Part shown: positions 11,080 through 23,100 of the stretch, one piece after another
How the letters are laid out: each line of letters starts with the position of its first letter
Position numbering within the stretch: position 1 is the stretch's first letter
NCBI GenBank assembly: GCA_021397835.1
Contig: JAJFZO010000613.1
Location: 1 to 64,000, forward strand
Direction of reading: 5' to 3'
Source of the DNA: Moringa oleifera
Lineage: Eukaryota; Streptophyta; Magnoliopsida; Brassicales; Moringaceae
Length of the DNA stretch: 64,000 bases
Notes under the pieces: generated by a model
What the model was told of the DNA's origin: nothing
What the model saw: only the letters and a program-made list of their open reading frames with translations
The model's database searches: none
Position numbers and translations under genes: made by a program

Positions 11080-13620
11080 TTTGGGGCCTTGGGCGAGATA
11101 ATAAAATGAGCCCCATCTTATTTTAATTAAAAGTTTTATTTTTCTTATCTTTTGATATACAAAATTATTAATTATATTTGATATTCAAATTTAGATAATA
11201 AATGTTTTATATTTGATAAAATAGTAAATCAATTTTTTTTTGTGAAATAATTAAACATAAGTAAGATTTTATTAATTTTAATTTTAAAAAACTCCTATCT
11301 ATGATAGCAAATATTACAAGTATTATTAATAATATTCTGTCAGCAATCCATATTGGAAAAGAGTTTACTTTTTAATGAAATTTAATATTTTAAGTGATGT
11401 AAATCTAAATTATTAATATCTGACAATTCATTTTATTTTAAAAAAATTTAACATTATAACAATTAATATTGTTTAAATCATTTTCTGTTAAAAGATCTCA
11501 GTTTTTCTAAGTCATACAAAAAATAAAAAGTATCTTAATATAGTTTTGTTCAAATTTATTTTGAATTGATGAAGAAATATCTTGATCAACTATATATGTA
11601 AAATAATTAATTTTAAAAAAAATTAATTGATGATATTACTTCATTGTTTACATTTTTATTAATATAATTTTTAATATTTTATATGTTTTTTACGAAATGC
11701 ATGTTTTACATCCGTTTCATGTGTTATTTCTTTAGCTAAAATCTAACAGATGTCAACCTATTTTTCCTATAATTTTCAAAGAAAGAAATTAGTCCTTTTA
11801 AATGAATTATAGCAACATTTATACTTTAAGTACTTAATTACTTAGTGTATTAACTGCAAATAATATATTATACCTAATAATCATACTTAACAGAAACTCA
11901 AAGTTTTCAAATTCATAAGATATTAGAGAAAAAAGTTTTATTTTTTTATTTTAGAATCATCTTAGTTTTTGCAAATTGAAATAAAACAGCTCTTTATTTG
12001 TGGAGCTTTGTATTTTATTGCTTTGACTTTTTCAATACGACTTTTTTATGTATTTGTGATAATGACGTAAATAATTAATATGGAATATGATCTTGTAAAA
12101 ATTTTTATTTTTTTGTTGGAGAAGAAAATAACGAATATATACGTTGTATTGCTTTAAAATTGTTATAACTTGAGGGTAAGATGATTCTAAAATAAGTTAA
12201 GGCTGCAACAATCATATAGTGTATAAAATAAACTAAAATTTATATCTAATAATCTTTTCTGAACACTTTGTTTTTTTTTTTTAAATTAAATTCATTGTCA
12301 TATCTTTGACCTCTTACATCATCAATATTAAGATTAAAATTTTTTATTATATTTATAAATTCATTAAAAAGCTCTCGACTTGAAGTATCATTCACTTCTA
12401 AAAATTGTTAAAATATTATTCTATTGTCATTGAAATTTTTGAAATATCTGCACATCTTAATATAAGAGACATTTGTTCTTGATGACTAACATCTAGAGTA
12501 CAATCAAGTATAATCGAAAAAAATTTTAGTTGTTTGACTTTTTCAATAATTGTATTTCTAATTTCATAGGCCAATGTGCTTACTAATTCATTTTCTATAT
12601 TATGACAAAAAAATGATTATGAATATCACTAATGTGATATGTCTAACATGTTCTTGTATAATTTGATCAAATTCAACAATCATTTTAATTAGAACTAACA
12701 AATTTCTATTATTATTTTGAAAAATCTTTTTATTATTTTTTTATAGATGCCAAGTTATTTTTTGCAAGATTTTTTACAATAGTAATAATTCTTAATAATA
12801 TAAGTTTTAAATGTTCTTTTGTTTTTTTGTTAATTTGTTCTTGTACATATTTATCAATTGTTGCCATTATTTTCAGTCTTATTTCTAAATCAATCCAATT
12901 AGTCATATTAGTAATATGTACATTACTCATTTCATGATGTTTAAGTTTAATACTCAAATTTTTTCAATCTCTATAACCTTCATTTGCTAATAGAGTAACT
13001 TGGTGTTTTAAGCTAAATATATAATTCACGGCAAAAGCAGAATACTCTATCTAGATCTTTTGAATATATTAGCTATTTTCTATCACGTTTCTCTTTATTT
13101 GGTAATTTTCTAATATAATGAATTATAAAAAAATATCTAGAGTTTTTATCTTTTGAAAAATCTAAATTAATTTTTTTAATTGGGTCTTTCTCTACTAACA
13201 AATCTTTCAAGTTTGAGTTTGTTATTATTTCATTGTCATGAATCATAATTATTAGCGAAAATTAGCTTAGGGGTCAAATTTTCATTTCTTCATTTGTTTC
13301 ATTTTCTTCATTATTTTGACTTTCTTCATTGTTTTCATTTCGTTTTAAGTTGCTTTCACGTTCTTCATTGAAATCTAGTGTAGAGTTATATAGTTTGCTA
13401 CTAGTCGTATTTTCATTATTAGTTTCTATTAATTGAATTGCTTGTTTTTCAGTTAAATTTTTTATTGTATTTGTGTATTAAAAGCAATAAATTTATGTAA
13501 TGCACCTCTTAGTAATTGAATAAATTGTTTTATCTTTTTCTTTGTCTTAAGTTTTTCATATCTAGATTCATAATTTTTAGTAGACATATTTTCCAGCAAA
13601 CTTCAGAGGGATTATGGGGC
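11080..13620 (-). mobile_element. Decayed hAT-like transposase (ZMYM1/TTF-type, DUF4371)
   Basis: Minus-strand remnants appear in the order expected for plant ZMYM1-like hAT-derived proteins. About 13580-13480 reads KNYESRYEKLKTKKKIK then GALHKF (N-terminus). An acidic Asn/Glu repeat lies near 13300. About 13080-13030 reads SKDLDRVFCF. About 12957-12740 reads LKHHEMSNVHITNM then LEIRLKIMATIDKYVQEQI and KNLAKNNLA. About 12530-12290 reads KFFFDYT, QMSLI-like, VNDTSSRELFNEF and LNIDDVRGQRYDNEF, the DUF4371 core. The C-terminal hAT dimerisation part toward 11100 is too degraded to read. Many stops and frameshifts are present, so it is dead. I could not identify terminal inverted repeats or a target duplication. 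The gccccaaagtgcccgg-like edge near 11080 may be close to one end. Confidence 0.75.
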
Positions 13621-16600
13621 ATGACATCATTCAATTCTAAAAAGAAACTTGGAGGCAAAATTAGTGATTGAACTTCTTTAAAAAATTGCAAATCTCTTGG
13701 AAATAAGATTTGTAAAAAAATGAACCACTAGTATTGAGATCTTCATGTCAAAGCTTGCCCAATAAACACTTTGGGTCAAAAATTTCATCGTCGATTTGAT
13801 ATGATTACTTAAGTCTATCTCATAAAACTTTTATATTATTTCTATTTATTCATGTGAATATTCTTCAGCATCAAGATAATATATCCTTAACCAAAATGAT
13901 GTTTCGACTTAAGCCAAAATTATGACCTTATCTAGTCAAGCTTTATTTTCATAAGATAATATATAGTGTGTTTAAATTTGTTCAAGAGAAATTTAAGAGA
14001 AAGTAAAGGATATATTAAAAGACAAAAGATGATATTCTTGGGCTCAAATTAGGACATGCAAGCAAAGAATCATATTTTTGTGAAAAGCCCTACTTGCAAT
14101 GATGTGTAGAGTAGTTTGCCTAAGAAAGAATTATCTAGCGTAGTCAATAGGTATAAATTGAAGAATTTAGTTGAGTCTATCACTTTGACTGGATTTTCTA
14201 TAGAATTTGAAGCCAAAGATCATTTTGGAGTGGTAATTGAGAGAAAGGATCAAAGCTTAAGTGAAAAGAAAATTGACCGGGAAAAAGAGATGTCCCTATC
14301 TAAAAAATTGCATTTGCAAATATCCATAGATATGACATGCATGTCCTTTTTTTTTTTTTTTGTGAAACATGTGAGAAACCACTCAATGATAAAGATATGG
14401 ACTCTAGCTAATCAGAACTTTTTAGCATTTTCAAATATAAGAGGTTTATCACAATAAATAAATGAAACTTGCTAAAAAGCTTTTATTGGACGGCCCAATA
14501 GATTTTTTTGAAGCCTTCTTTAGAGGGCCTTTTAGAAATCAAAGCCTTCAGTTGATGGTGTTTCTTTAAGCTCTCCCAAAAAGAATGAAAGCCCACTTTC
14601 ATGATCCTCTTGAATTTTCTCTCAACTTAATTTCTCCTCGATGATGTACTATTTTATCTCTTTCCCCTACTTCCTTAACTGAATGATCATGGAGACCTTA
14701 ATACTTAGAGTAGATAGATAGCATAGCCCTAGCACCAGGAGAAAGGGGACCCCAAAACCTAGAGCAGAGATCAACCCTTCTCCAAGATGCATAAAAATAC
14801 CGTGGGCTTCACCCTATAGAGAAAGATGAGATACCCCCGATTTAAAGGTAGACCAGGGTCTCAAACTAATGTATAACCAATTAAAACCCCTAGACTTGAC
14901 CTTTTCAGTTTTTTTAATATTTTTTCAAATAGAAGAAATTAAAAAATATTTTCATTGACAAAGAGTCTAGATCCACCTCCCATAACACGGTCATGTACAC
15001 TGCTAAATAATGCCAACTATTCTGGGGGAAGCTGGTGACTCACGTTTATGTCGTGGCAAAAGTAGAAGGTGGGAAAATGACATCGGTAACCTCCTCAGTC
15101 CTCTACAGATTCTTTATAAACACACAAAGTACCGACCTAAAAAAATTTAGGGACAGTCAGGCTATTGCTAATTTCACCTTGTCACTGATCTTATATTCCG
15201 CCTTAATGGTATCTAACCTATCTTCAGTATTGTTGCTAGGGACGATATTTGTTCCTCTATATTTAGGCGGAGCTATCTTTAACTGACTTGGTTGGTATAA
15301 AATTTGCCCAAATGACTTGGCTTTTTTGATTGGTGCAACCTGGCAGGTACATATATATCATTTGGTAATTAAGTTAAATTTTATTTGCAATATTCAATCA
15401 GATACCAACTTTACCCCACACTAGTTTTCTCTCCCATTTTGTCTCAATCATTTATTATTTTTTCACTCTTACATCTACTTAATTTATTTTTATTAATTTT
15501 TTATTTTCAATAAATATAAAAATATGAATTTGAAAAGCTTTTTATTTCTAATTGTAAACTTCAATTTGATTTAATTTCAAATCAAATGTACCTCTGTGAC
15601 TCAATTTTAATGGTCTGTTAAATTTTTTTTCACGTTACTCAAATTAAGGATTTGAAGGGGTATTATCGGAATTTAAAAAAAAAAATCTAACAAACAGAAA
15701 CGCCCTCTCCCTCTCTCTTAATCCATTCCCTAAAACTCTGTGACTATCTCCTCCTCTCGCTCTCTGACTGTTTCGTGTGCCAGTTTTGGCGACACCATAT
15801 AGGGTATAACAACAATGGTGAGACAAACCAGTATCCTTAACCTATCGTATTGAGATATGATTATTTCAGACAGTTTTGAACTAGGGATGGAGTCAAATTC
15901 CTCATCCAGCTAAGGGGTCAACCGTTGAGGATTAGTGATAACCGGATATCCATCCTCCAAGCAGGATCCCAATGGTAGGGGAAGAAGTCCACCTTACCCG
16001 TGCTTGGCAACCCCAGGCACACTGGTATCTAACAGAAGGGTCAAGTATCCCTTCCAAATCATGGGCTAATATGGAGGTGCAATGATCCTGTTGGACTCCA
16101 ATCCAGCAACGTCCTCATGGAACAAAAGAAAATGGTAACGACCCAATCAGACCGGCATATATCCATGTCATCTCCTGTGGTTATTTGTCTGATTGCGTAG
16201 GATGACTTCCTGCTTGGCTTGGGAAAGATATGCTTCATCAAGCTCCCGTGCCTTCTGGCAAATACAGACCCGCCGCTCGAGATATTAGCGGTTTAGTTCA
16301 GATGGATCTGTGGACAATCAAATTCTGTTGGGAAAATTAAGTTCGGGTACCAAACAAGCACAACATGGATATCATCTACCATTTCGCCAACTCGACTACA
16401 CACGGAAGCACCACTACGATCCGAAACCAATTGGTTTTGCTCTTTGTCATGCTCCATGTGTGGGAGATTAAGGAGTATGGCTGGGTTTCGAGGAAATAGA
16501 GAAGTCTTTCTTTTTCGGGTTTATCTCGAAAGCAATTTCCTCGATAAATAATGTAGTTGGATTTAGTGGGAGAGAGAGTTCATTGATATTATTACCCCTA

Positions 16601-17034
16601 ACTTTAGTATCTTTTTGACATTTTTTTTAAAGAGAGTGGAAATTAAATTAAATTAAAGTTTAAATTTTGAATTAAAAACGCTCTAATTTTGAATGTTGTT
16701 TTATTCATTTACTCTGTTGTCTTTCTGGCCTATCACCCATTGCACAAATGGGGCCATTTCTCAAATTGAAACGCACAGTGATTTTATCTCCACTTTTTAC
16801 TATTATTATTTTTTCGTGCCGGCCTCTATTTGTAATTAAACCCAGAAAGTACAAACCAAAGGGTAGCGGCTTAGCGGGTAGCTGGTCAGGTGGTGTTGCT
16901 GTGAAAGGGAACTCCCTGCCCAATCGTCTCCGAAGGAACCAGTCACCAGCAAAGGAAGGTCAAAGGCTCTTTTGAATACTCGTGAGAAAAGAGGCCTTTG
17001 GGAGCTTTAACTTTTTTTTTTCTTTCGTCATTTC

Positions 17035-17035
<1 letters not shown>
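13621..17035. other. Intergenic, mixed relic DNA, no gene supported
   Basis: Contains open frames at 14116-14457 and 15035-15286 without recognisable domains. A pyrimidine-rich segment at 15690-15770 resembles a plant 5' leader. A minus-strand stretch at about 16060-16270 reads coding-like with a few stops and is listed separately. A short GC-richer piece lies at 16840-16960. Nothing else can be assigned. Confidence 0.5.
16060..16270 (-). pseudogene. Possible unidentified coding relic
   Basis: On the minus strand one frame reads ARELDEAYLSQAKQEVILRNQ, then after two stops HFLLFHEDVAGLESNRIIAPPY. The composition and helical look resemble real protein rather than chance in this AT-rich region, but I do not recognise the family and the frame is interrupted. 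This could be a gene fragment carried here by a transposon. Confidence 0.25.

Positions 17036-17036
<1 letters not shown>

Positions 17037-17079
<43 letters not shown>
17037..17079. repeat. (GA)n microsatellite
   Basis: An uninterrupted run of about 21 GA dinucleotides, about 180 bp beyond the 3' end of the GH9 coding region, probably within or just past its 3' untranslated region. Confidence 0.95.
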
Positions 17080-17082
<3 letters not shown>

Positions 17083-17255
17083 ATAATGTTGAGCTTTAAT
17101 TTATACTTTATAATATTATAAACACTCAACAAAGACAAGAAAGATAAAAAATGAAGGTACAAATGGGACATGAACAAGTTAGTTCAGCCACACAAAAAAG
17201 ACTTGAACCATATAAGAATGCTCCAAAGAAAACACTCTGTTTTGTCTTCCTCTTG

Positions 17256-19954
17256 TCATTTCTTGTAAGAAGCAACCAACTCAGTGTCATCAGCCTTCCC
17301 CTCTAATTCTAACAATCTTGCAAACACTCCAACCAACGGAGCCGTATTATACGTGCAGGCTTCCGTCTGCATGAAATTACCTCTTCGGTCCATGAAGTTA
17401 TCTTCCCGGTCGGGTCCGCCAACGAGGGCGCCCACCAGAACATTAGGGTTAGGCTCCGGCAGGCTGTACCAGTTGTCGAACCCTTGGGTACACCCAATGA
17501 ACCCTTTGTTCTCTCTGTATGACACGATGGAGGCACCCCTGTGGTGCACCCTTGAAGGGTACTTGGGCCCATATCCGACTAAGTAGCTCATGTTGATTGG
17601 GTTCGACCCTAAGATGTAATCCACTTGAGATTTGGCAAAATGGAGGATCTCCTCATGATCAACGGTTCCCTCATGACACTCCAGCTTTTGATTTGAGCGT
17701 CGAAGGAAGTCGGAGTATGTTGTGAGAAGGAAGGCTGCAGATGATACATATTGCATGTTGTTCCATTGGCGGACGTACAAGAGACCTCCCGGAGTAAGCT
17801 CGACGTTAGAACCGTTTCTTTTGTGAAGGCTCGAGCACAAGTAGTGTTCCGCTTTTGACCGATACTGTTCCAGTATGTGAACATGTCCCTGGTGTTTTTC
17901 TTGGACGAGTAACTGCAAAAGTTAAAAAGAAAGAAAAAAAAAACTTTTCAAAACATATTCTGCATAGATAAATAAAAAATAAAATAAAAATTTAAATTAT
18001 AAATGAGAAAAGAGAATTACTTAACGAAATTCATTATCATTAATTTATATTGCATTTATTGAGAGAGAAGCACCCATCCATCTAAGGACACACAAACCTC
18101 AGGAGTATTGTTTTTAATTTAATATTACAAAAGAGTGTTAAGCATGTATAATTCTTTTTGAGAAGTCAAATCCTATTTGCCCATGAAAAAAGGAGGAGAT
18201 TGCATCTGTCAAGTAGGGAGGTGAGACCCAGAGGCCGTACTTCACGGCCCACAGGAAAAGCTAGGGACAGACCAGTCAGCTGCGCTCTGCTACGTGCATG
18301 ATCATAAGACACCATATATCCCTTCACCAATTCAATCTTTATGGAATTAAATTCAGACACTGTTGAAGCACAGACTCAGGTGTTCCTTCCACTAGTATGA
18401 GGACGCGTGCCATCACTTTGAGGCAGTGCCATGTTAAAGGTCCCACTAGGCAAAGCAACAGCAGCACGTGGTTATGGTGCACCCCAAGATATCCTATTTT
18501 TTACTTTTAAGCATAGAGCTGGTACCTTAATTAGGGCTTACTCCATTCATTACCTTTGTACGAGAAAAGGCATGATACTGAGACTTTAAATAAGTTAAAA
18601 TTATTATTTCATCTTTGAATCGGTGAGAAAAGCAAAATCTTGTAAGATCCGAGAGACTAATCTCCCAAACAAAATTCAAAGTATGCCTTCATGTTTCTCA
18701 TAGAAAATGCAAAAGAAAACAAAATTGAGAAAAAGAAACAAGAATCACACCAAAGTAAACAAAAAGTTTTACCTGTGAAGCCATGAGCTGAAGACCAGCG
18801 TACTTAACATCCCAGCTGAACTCTGTTATGGCCCACCCAACTCCGCCAAAGCTATGAGCCTTGCTAATTACATACTCTAAGTACTCCTCTCTGTCGGTGG
18901 CCTTGTAGAGCCACATGGCTCCCCACAACAACTCATCCATGTACCCACTCACCGACGCATAGTAGCTCTTCACCACTCCTACGCTCGTATCATATTTCCC
19001 TCTGTATTTATCCCCAAATTCAAACAACTGCACCCACAATTTTAACTTAAAATGAAAACCCATTTCAACAAAAACAAGTAAAGATCTATACAAATTTGAG
19101 TTTATAAGGTTTTACCTGTCGGGCGTGGTGTAAAAGCAACTGAGAGTAATGTGGGTTTGTTTTCTTGAACACAATGGAGGCTGCAGCCATGGCCGCTGCT
19201 GTTTCCCCTGCAAGATCCGACCCGGGATTGTTCTCGTCGATCTTGTAGGCTTGCCGTGACGTGGTCATGTCCTCCGGCCGCTGCCAGCAGTAATGGTCCG
19301 TGTCTCCGTCACCCACCTGAGGCGGTACAGAGTTTAAACATTTGGGATGATCGAATTAATCACAGTGGAGCAATGTGTGACTGTGTTGTGATGTATACCT
19401 CTGCCCATAACACATTCGGGCTTGTGTGCGCCTTGATGAAGTAATCAGTGCCCCATTTGATGGCCTCCAGTGCATGCTCCAGTTCTCCTGCGTACGCGAT
19501 CTGGTCGCTGTACTCGATGACACTCCATGAGAGCATGGTCACTGTAAAAGCCATTGGCAGTCCAAATTTGACATGGTCTCCGGCGTCGTAGTATCCTCCG
19601 ACTAAGTCTACCTGCATCCCAAAAGAAATAAACCCTTTATTTCTATCACATAAAAGCACCTAATTATGGACATACATGATCAAACGTTTATTACAGCAAA
19701 GATCCAGCAATGTGAGGATTTGAGGCACTGACCCCTTGTTCTAGGCCGTCGGTGAGGGCAGAATGGTCGCGCCAGGTGACGCGTTGGTTGTAGGGCAAGC
19801 GGCCGGAACGCTGGGACTCGAAGTAGAGGAGGCTCTTAGAGAGAGCATCGGCATAATCAAAAGCAAGAGTAGCCGTGAAAGCATTGAAGACGGAGAAGAG
19901 AATAAGCAATAGGTGAGCGAATCTGTATGGGCGCCTGCTCTTCTCCTCCGCCAT
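17256..19954 (-). CDS. Secreted GH9 endo-1,4-beta-glucanase (class B cellulase)
   Basis: Complete five-exon gene: 19733-19954, 19399-19611, 19116-19316, 18773-19027 and 17256-17912. All introns are phase 0 GT-AG, giving 515 residues. The product hydrolyses internal beta-1,4-glucosidic bonds of cell-wall glucans, and plant members act in growth, fruit softening and abscission. It starts [19 protein letters not shown] with a hydrophobic signal peptide ending near FTATLA, so it is secreted. The GH9 domain starts [20 protein letters not shown]. The [18 protein letters not shown] block carries the catalytic-site aspartates D83 and D86. HHRGAS near residues 420-424 is the GH9 histidine signature, and [18 protein letters not shown] carries D472-R-R and the general acid E481. 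The chain ends shortly after the domain (LVASYKK) with no CBM49, so it is class B, not class C, and there is no N-terminal membrane anchor (not KORRIGAN class A). No disruption is visible. Confidence 0.96.
17913..18772 (-). other. Long intron 4 of the GH9 gene
   Basis: This 860 bp intron is several times longer than the other three (roughly 80-120 bp). Its central part (about 18160-18500) is clearly less AT-rich than the flanks and contains an ACGTGG word near 18465, suggesting that foreign DNA was inserted there. No coding homology was recognised and no target-site duplication was identified. Confidence 0.4.
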
Positions 19955-20128
19955 TTGTCCCTTCCCTCCTAAACAAGTCTTTAGGAGTGAAGGGAAAAGC
20001 AGAGAGACCCCTTCCTCTGCCTCTGCGAGAGAGTCTCAGTCTATCTCTGTTGGAAGGAGAGTAGGGAGTCCTCTCTTTTGAAATGAGTCTTTACTCTTTA
20101 GTCTACGGAGTCGTGGATGCGTCATCTG

Positions 20129-20134
20129 CACGTG
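20129..20134. promoter_or_regulatory. CACGTG G-box / ABRE-core palindrome upstream of GH9
   Basis: A perfect CACGTG lies about 175 bp upstream of the GH9 start codon, in a short non-AT-rich stretch also containing CACATG and AACGTG words. G-boxes bind bZIP and bHLH factors. The position fits a proximal promoter, but function is inferred only from motif and distance. Confidence 0.35.
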
Positions 20135-20139
20135 ACTTT

Positions 20140-23100
20140 CACATGAAAACGTGAAACTCCTAGGCTCTTTTTCTTACCAGACAAGCGTAATTTATGCAGC
20201 CCTTTTATGCAACTTCAACGCTGGACTCTTTAGTTAAGGGCCCTATTTTCCAATGGCTGCAGCCGGTGGCTAAGCCACAAGCAAGAGCCATATCTCGGTG
20301 AAGATGAGTAATTGTTTTGGGTGGTCCAAATGCCCATGATTTTAGTAAGCTTAACTCTGATTGGAGGCTTTAAGTCTATATTCCAGAAGTTTCTATCTTG
20401 TTTAGCTCCTTTTTTTTTTTTTTTTTCCTTTTTCATGTTGAATGACTAATTCAAATATACACTACAAGGGATCATACACCAATGAGATTGAATTTAATAG
20501 TTTAGAGCAGGAAATTGTTTCATTTTGTTATTTATTTCAAAAAAATTTTAATTAAAATCAGATATCTTTATTTAAATCAATAATTTTGACCTTGTGATAA
20601 GTGTGAGTGAAATAAAAATTTGTTTGACTACCTTGTGGGAGAATCAAAAGATGTCTAATATCATTTTTAATGAGTGATTATTAAACAAGAAAAAAAAGAA
20701 GAATACCATAAATTATGTTGGATCAAGATTAAAAGGTTACACAAGATTTTGCCACGTGATTTGTCAAAACTTAGTGTCACAAGTTAGTTTTGTATAATGT
20801 AATTTGTCCTTGCACTATATTTTGATTGGTTCAATTTACATTTTTCGTAAAACTACCAATGGATTTTTAATCTCTCTTAATTTGATTAAAAAAGCAAATT
20901 CAACTCTCAATAAAAAAGAACTACTTCTATTCTCGATAAATTGAAATACAAAATGTCTAAACTTGTTTTAATATCTTAATTAATTCACTTTTTTAATATT
21001 ATTTTGTAATAATTAATCCCAACCATATGTAATAATACATGATTGATATCATATTGTGACACTAAGGATGGTTACGAAACATATCTCATATTGCTTTCCA
21101 GTTATTCCATCAACAAGTATATAAAAATTTGTTGAAAAAAATTGATCTCAAATAATCATAATACAGTAACATATATTTTAAGGTAAATATATATTTTTAA
21201 AAAACCCTTAAATTATACTTGCTTCTTATTTTAGTCCTCACAAGTATTGATTGGATCAATTGTATTTATGATGTTTCAATTTCATTTAATTTAGATTTTA
21301 TCAAAATTTAAAAATTAGATTTATTTAAATTAAAGATTTCATATAACAAATTTTGACTTAAAATTTTTGAGAGATATAAAAAAACATTCAAACTAACACT
21401 ACAAAACTTTTAAAATTTTTTTAGTACTAAAGACATATATATATATATATATATAAAGATTTATACTATCAAAAATTTTAAAAATTCATAAAAGATAAAT
21501 CATGAGTAACAAATTATTTAAAATTTAAAAAATAGATTCTCAATTTATTTGAGTAATTTTTAAAGCATTTCAGTAGCAAAAAAATTCTGAATTTTTCATA
21601 TTCAATCAAACTAATATCCAATTTAAATCAAAATAAAAATTTAGATATACAATTGATCCAATGAATACATCAAATTTATCATAAGCGGATTTAATTTTAA
21701 AAAAATTATATTTATTTTATTTTTAATTTATAAAAACAAATTATCATTCTAACACAAAAAATTAAAATAGTAAAAAATTTTAAGATGAAAAACCCTTAAA
21801 AAAAAAAAAAAAAAGGAGAGGAAGAAGATTTCAGTCTAAACATTATTTTACTATATGAAATCATAAATTACAGTCTAAACATTCTTTCCTTAAACATATT
21901 ATTTAAAACGTAATGATAGAAATAAAAAAGAAAAATCACAATTGAATCAAAGATGAAAAAAAAGAGGCCCTCTTTGTGTCTCTCTCTCTTTTTCACAGTT
22001 TTTTTCTTTATTTTCTGGCTATTATGGTACCGATTTTAGATTTCAATTTGAACTAGAATGAGAGTTTGAAAAAAATATCAAATTCAAGTTACCCAACATA
22101 TTAAGACTCACAAAGATCATCTTTCAATGATCATCTAATATGTTATCTTATTATTATTTAATTTATTTTAAATATCGACATGAAAATAACACTTGATTAA
22201 TTTTTATTCATGCTTGTTTGTAAACATAAAACCCATATCATAAAAAGGTATTTACATGTAATTCAAAAAGAAAACAACATCATCATTTAAGAAAAAGCTG
22301 AGTGTTCATCATTCATGTTACTGCGGTTACAATATCTTGGTGGAGATTAAATTCTAAACTACATCAAGTATTAATATTAAAGTAATTTACTTAAGAGAAT
22401 AAATATTTGTAATTTATAAAATAAATCAGGATGTTTCATTGATTTAATTTATTCACATGATAATTTAATAAACTTAATAATTTAAAATTTTTATTAATAT
22501 TATAAATTATTAAAACATTTTTATATTTTTTATTAAAAATTAAATATAAATTTTTTATTAAAATTAGCTCGTTAAATTAAGCTACCCACAAACACTAAAT
22601 TCATGATTATTTTTTATAACAATCAATTAATCCATGCTTAGTGGCCCTATGTCACATATATCATAATGTAATCATGTCTCGAATTACTAAAAAGTCATGC
22701 CTAATTAAATTGTCACTTCAAATTTTTCTGAAGTAAATTGAATTGCTCTAACTAACTCAAAACCTTCTATATGGATGTCGTACTTTATATATTATTATTA
22801 CCATCACATACCAATGAAGGTCTTGTTTTTTTTGCGTTTTCTTGAACCCCCTGTCAATTTAACATCTCTCTTTGACTTACTTTTTTTTTTTTTAATTTAT
22901 AAGGTAATTAAACCGTCGGTAGTTCTTCTATCTAGGTGCAACCGACACATGTAAGGAGGAGTTTAAGGGCTAGCAATTGTGGGGACCGGACCTTGAAAGG
23001 TGAGAGACCCCTTGGTAGAGCACCACATTGACAGTGGTGTATTTGTTCCCCGGTTGACATTTTGCTATATATTGATATTTTGGCTGGCAGCACCAAAAAT

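Noticed and set aside
17284..17884. Three further open frames overlapping GH9 exon 5
   Set aside because: They overlap the highly conserved catalytic exon in other frames and show no family resemblance.
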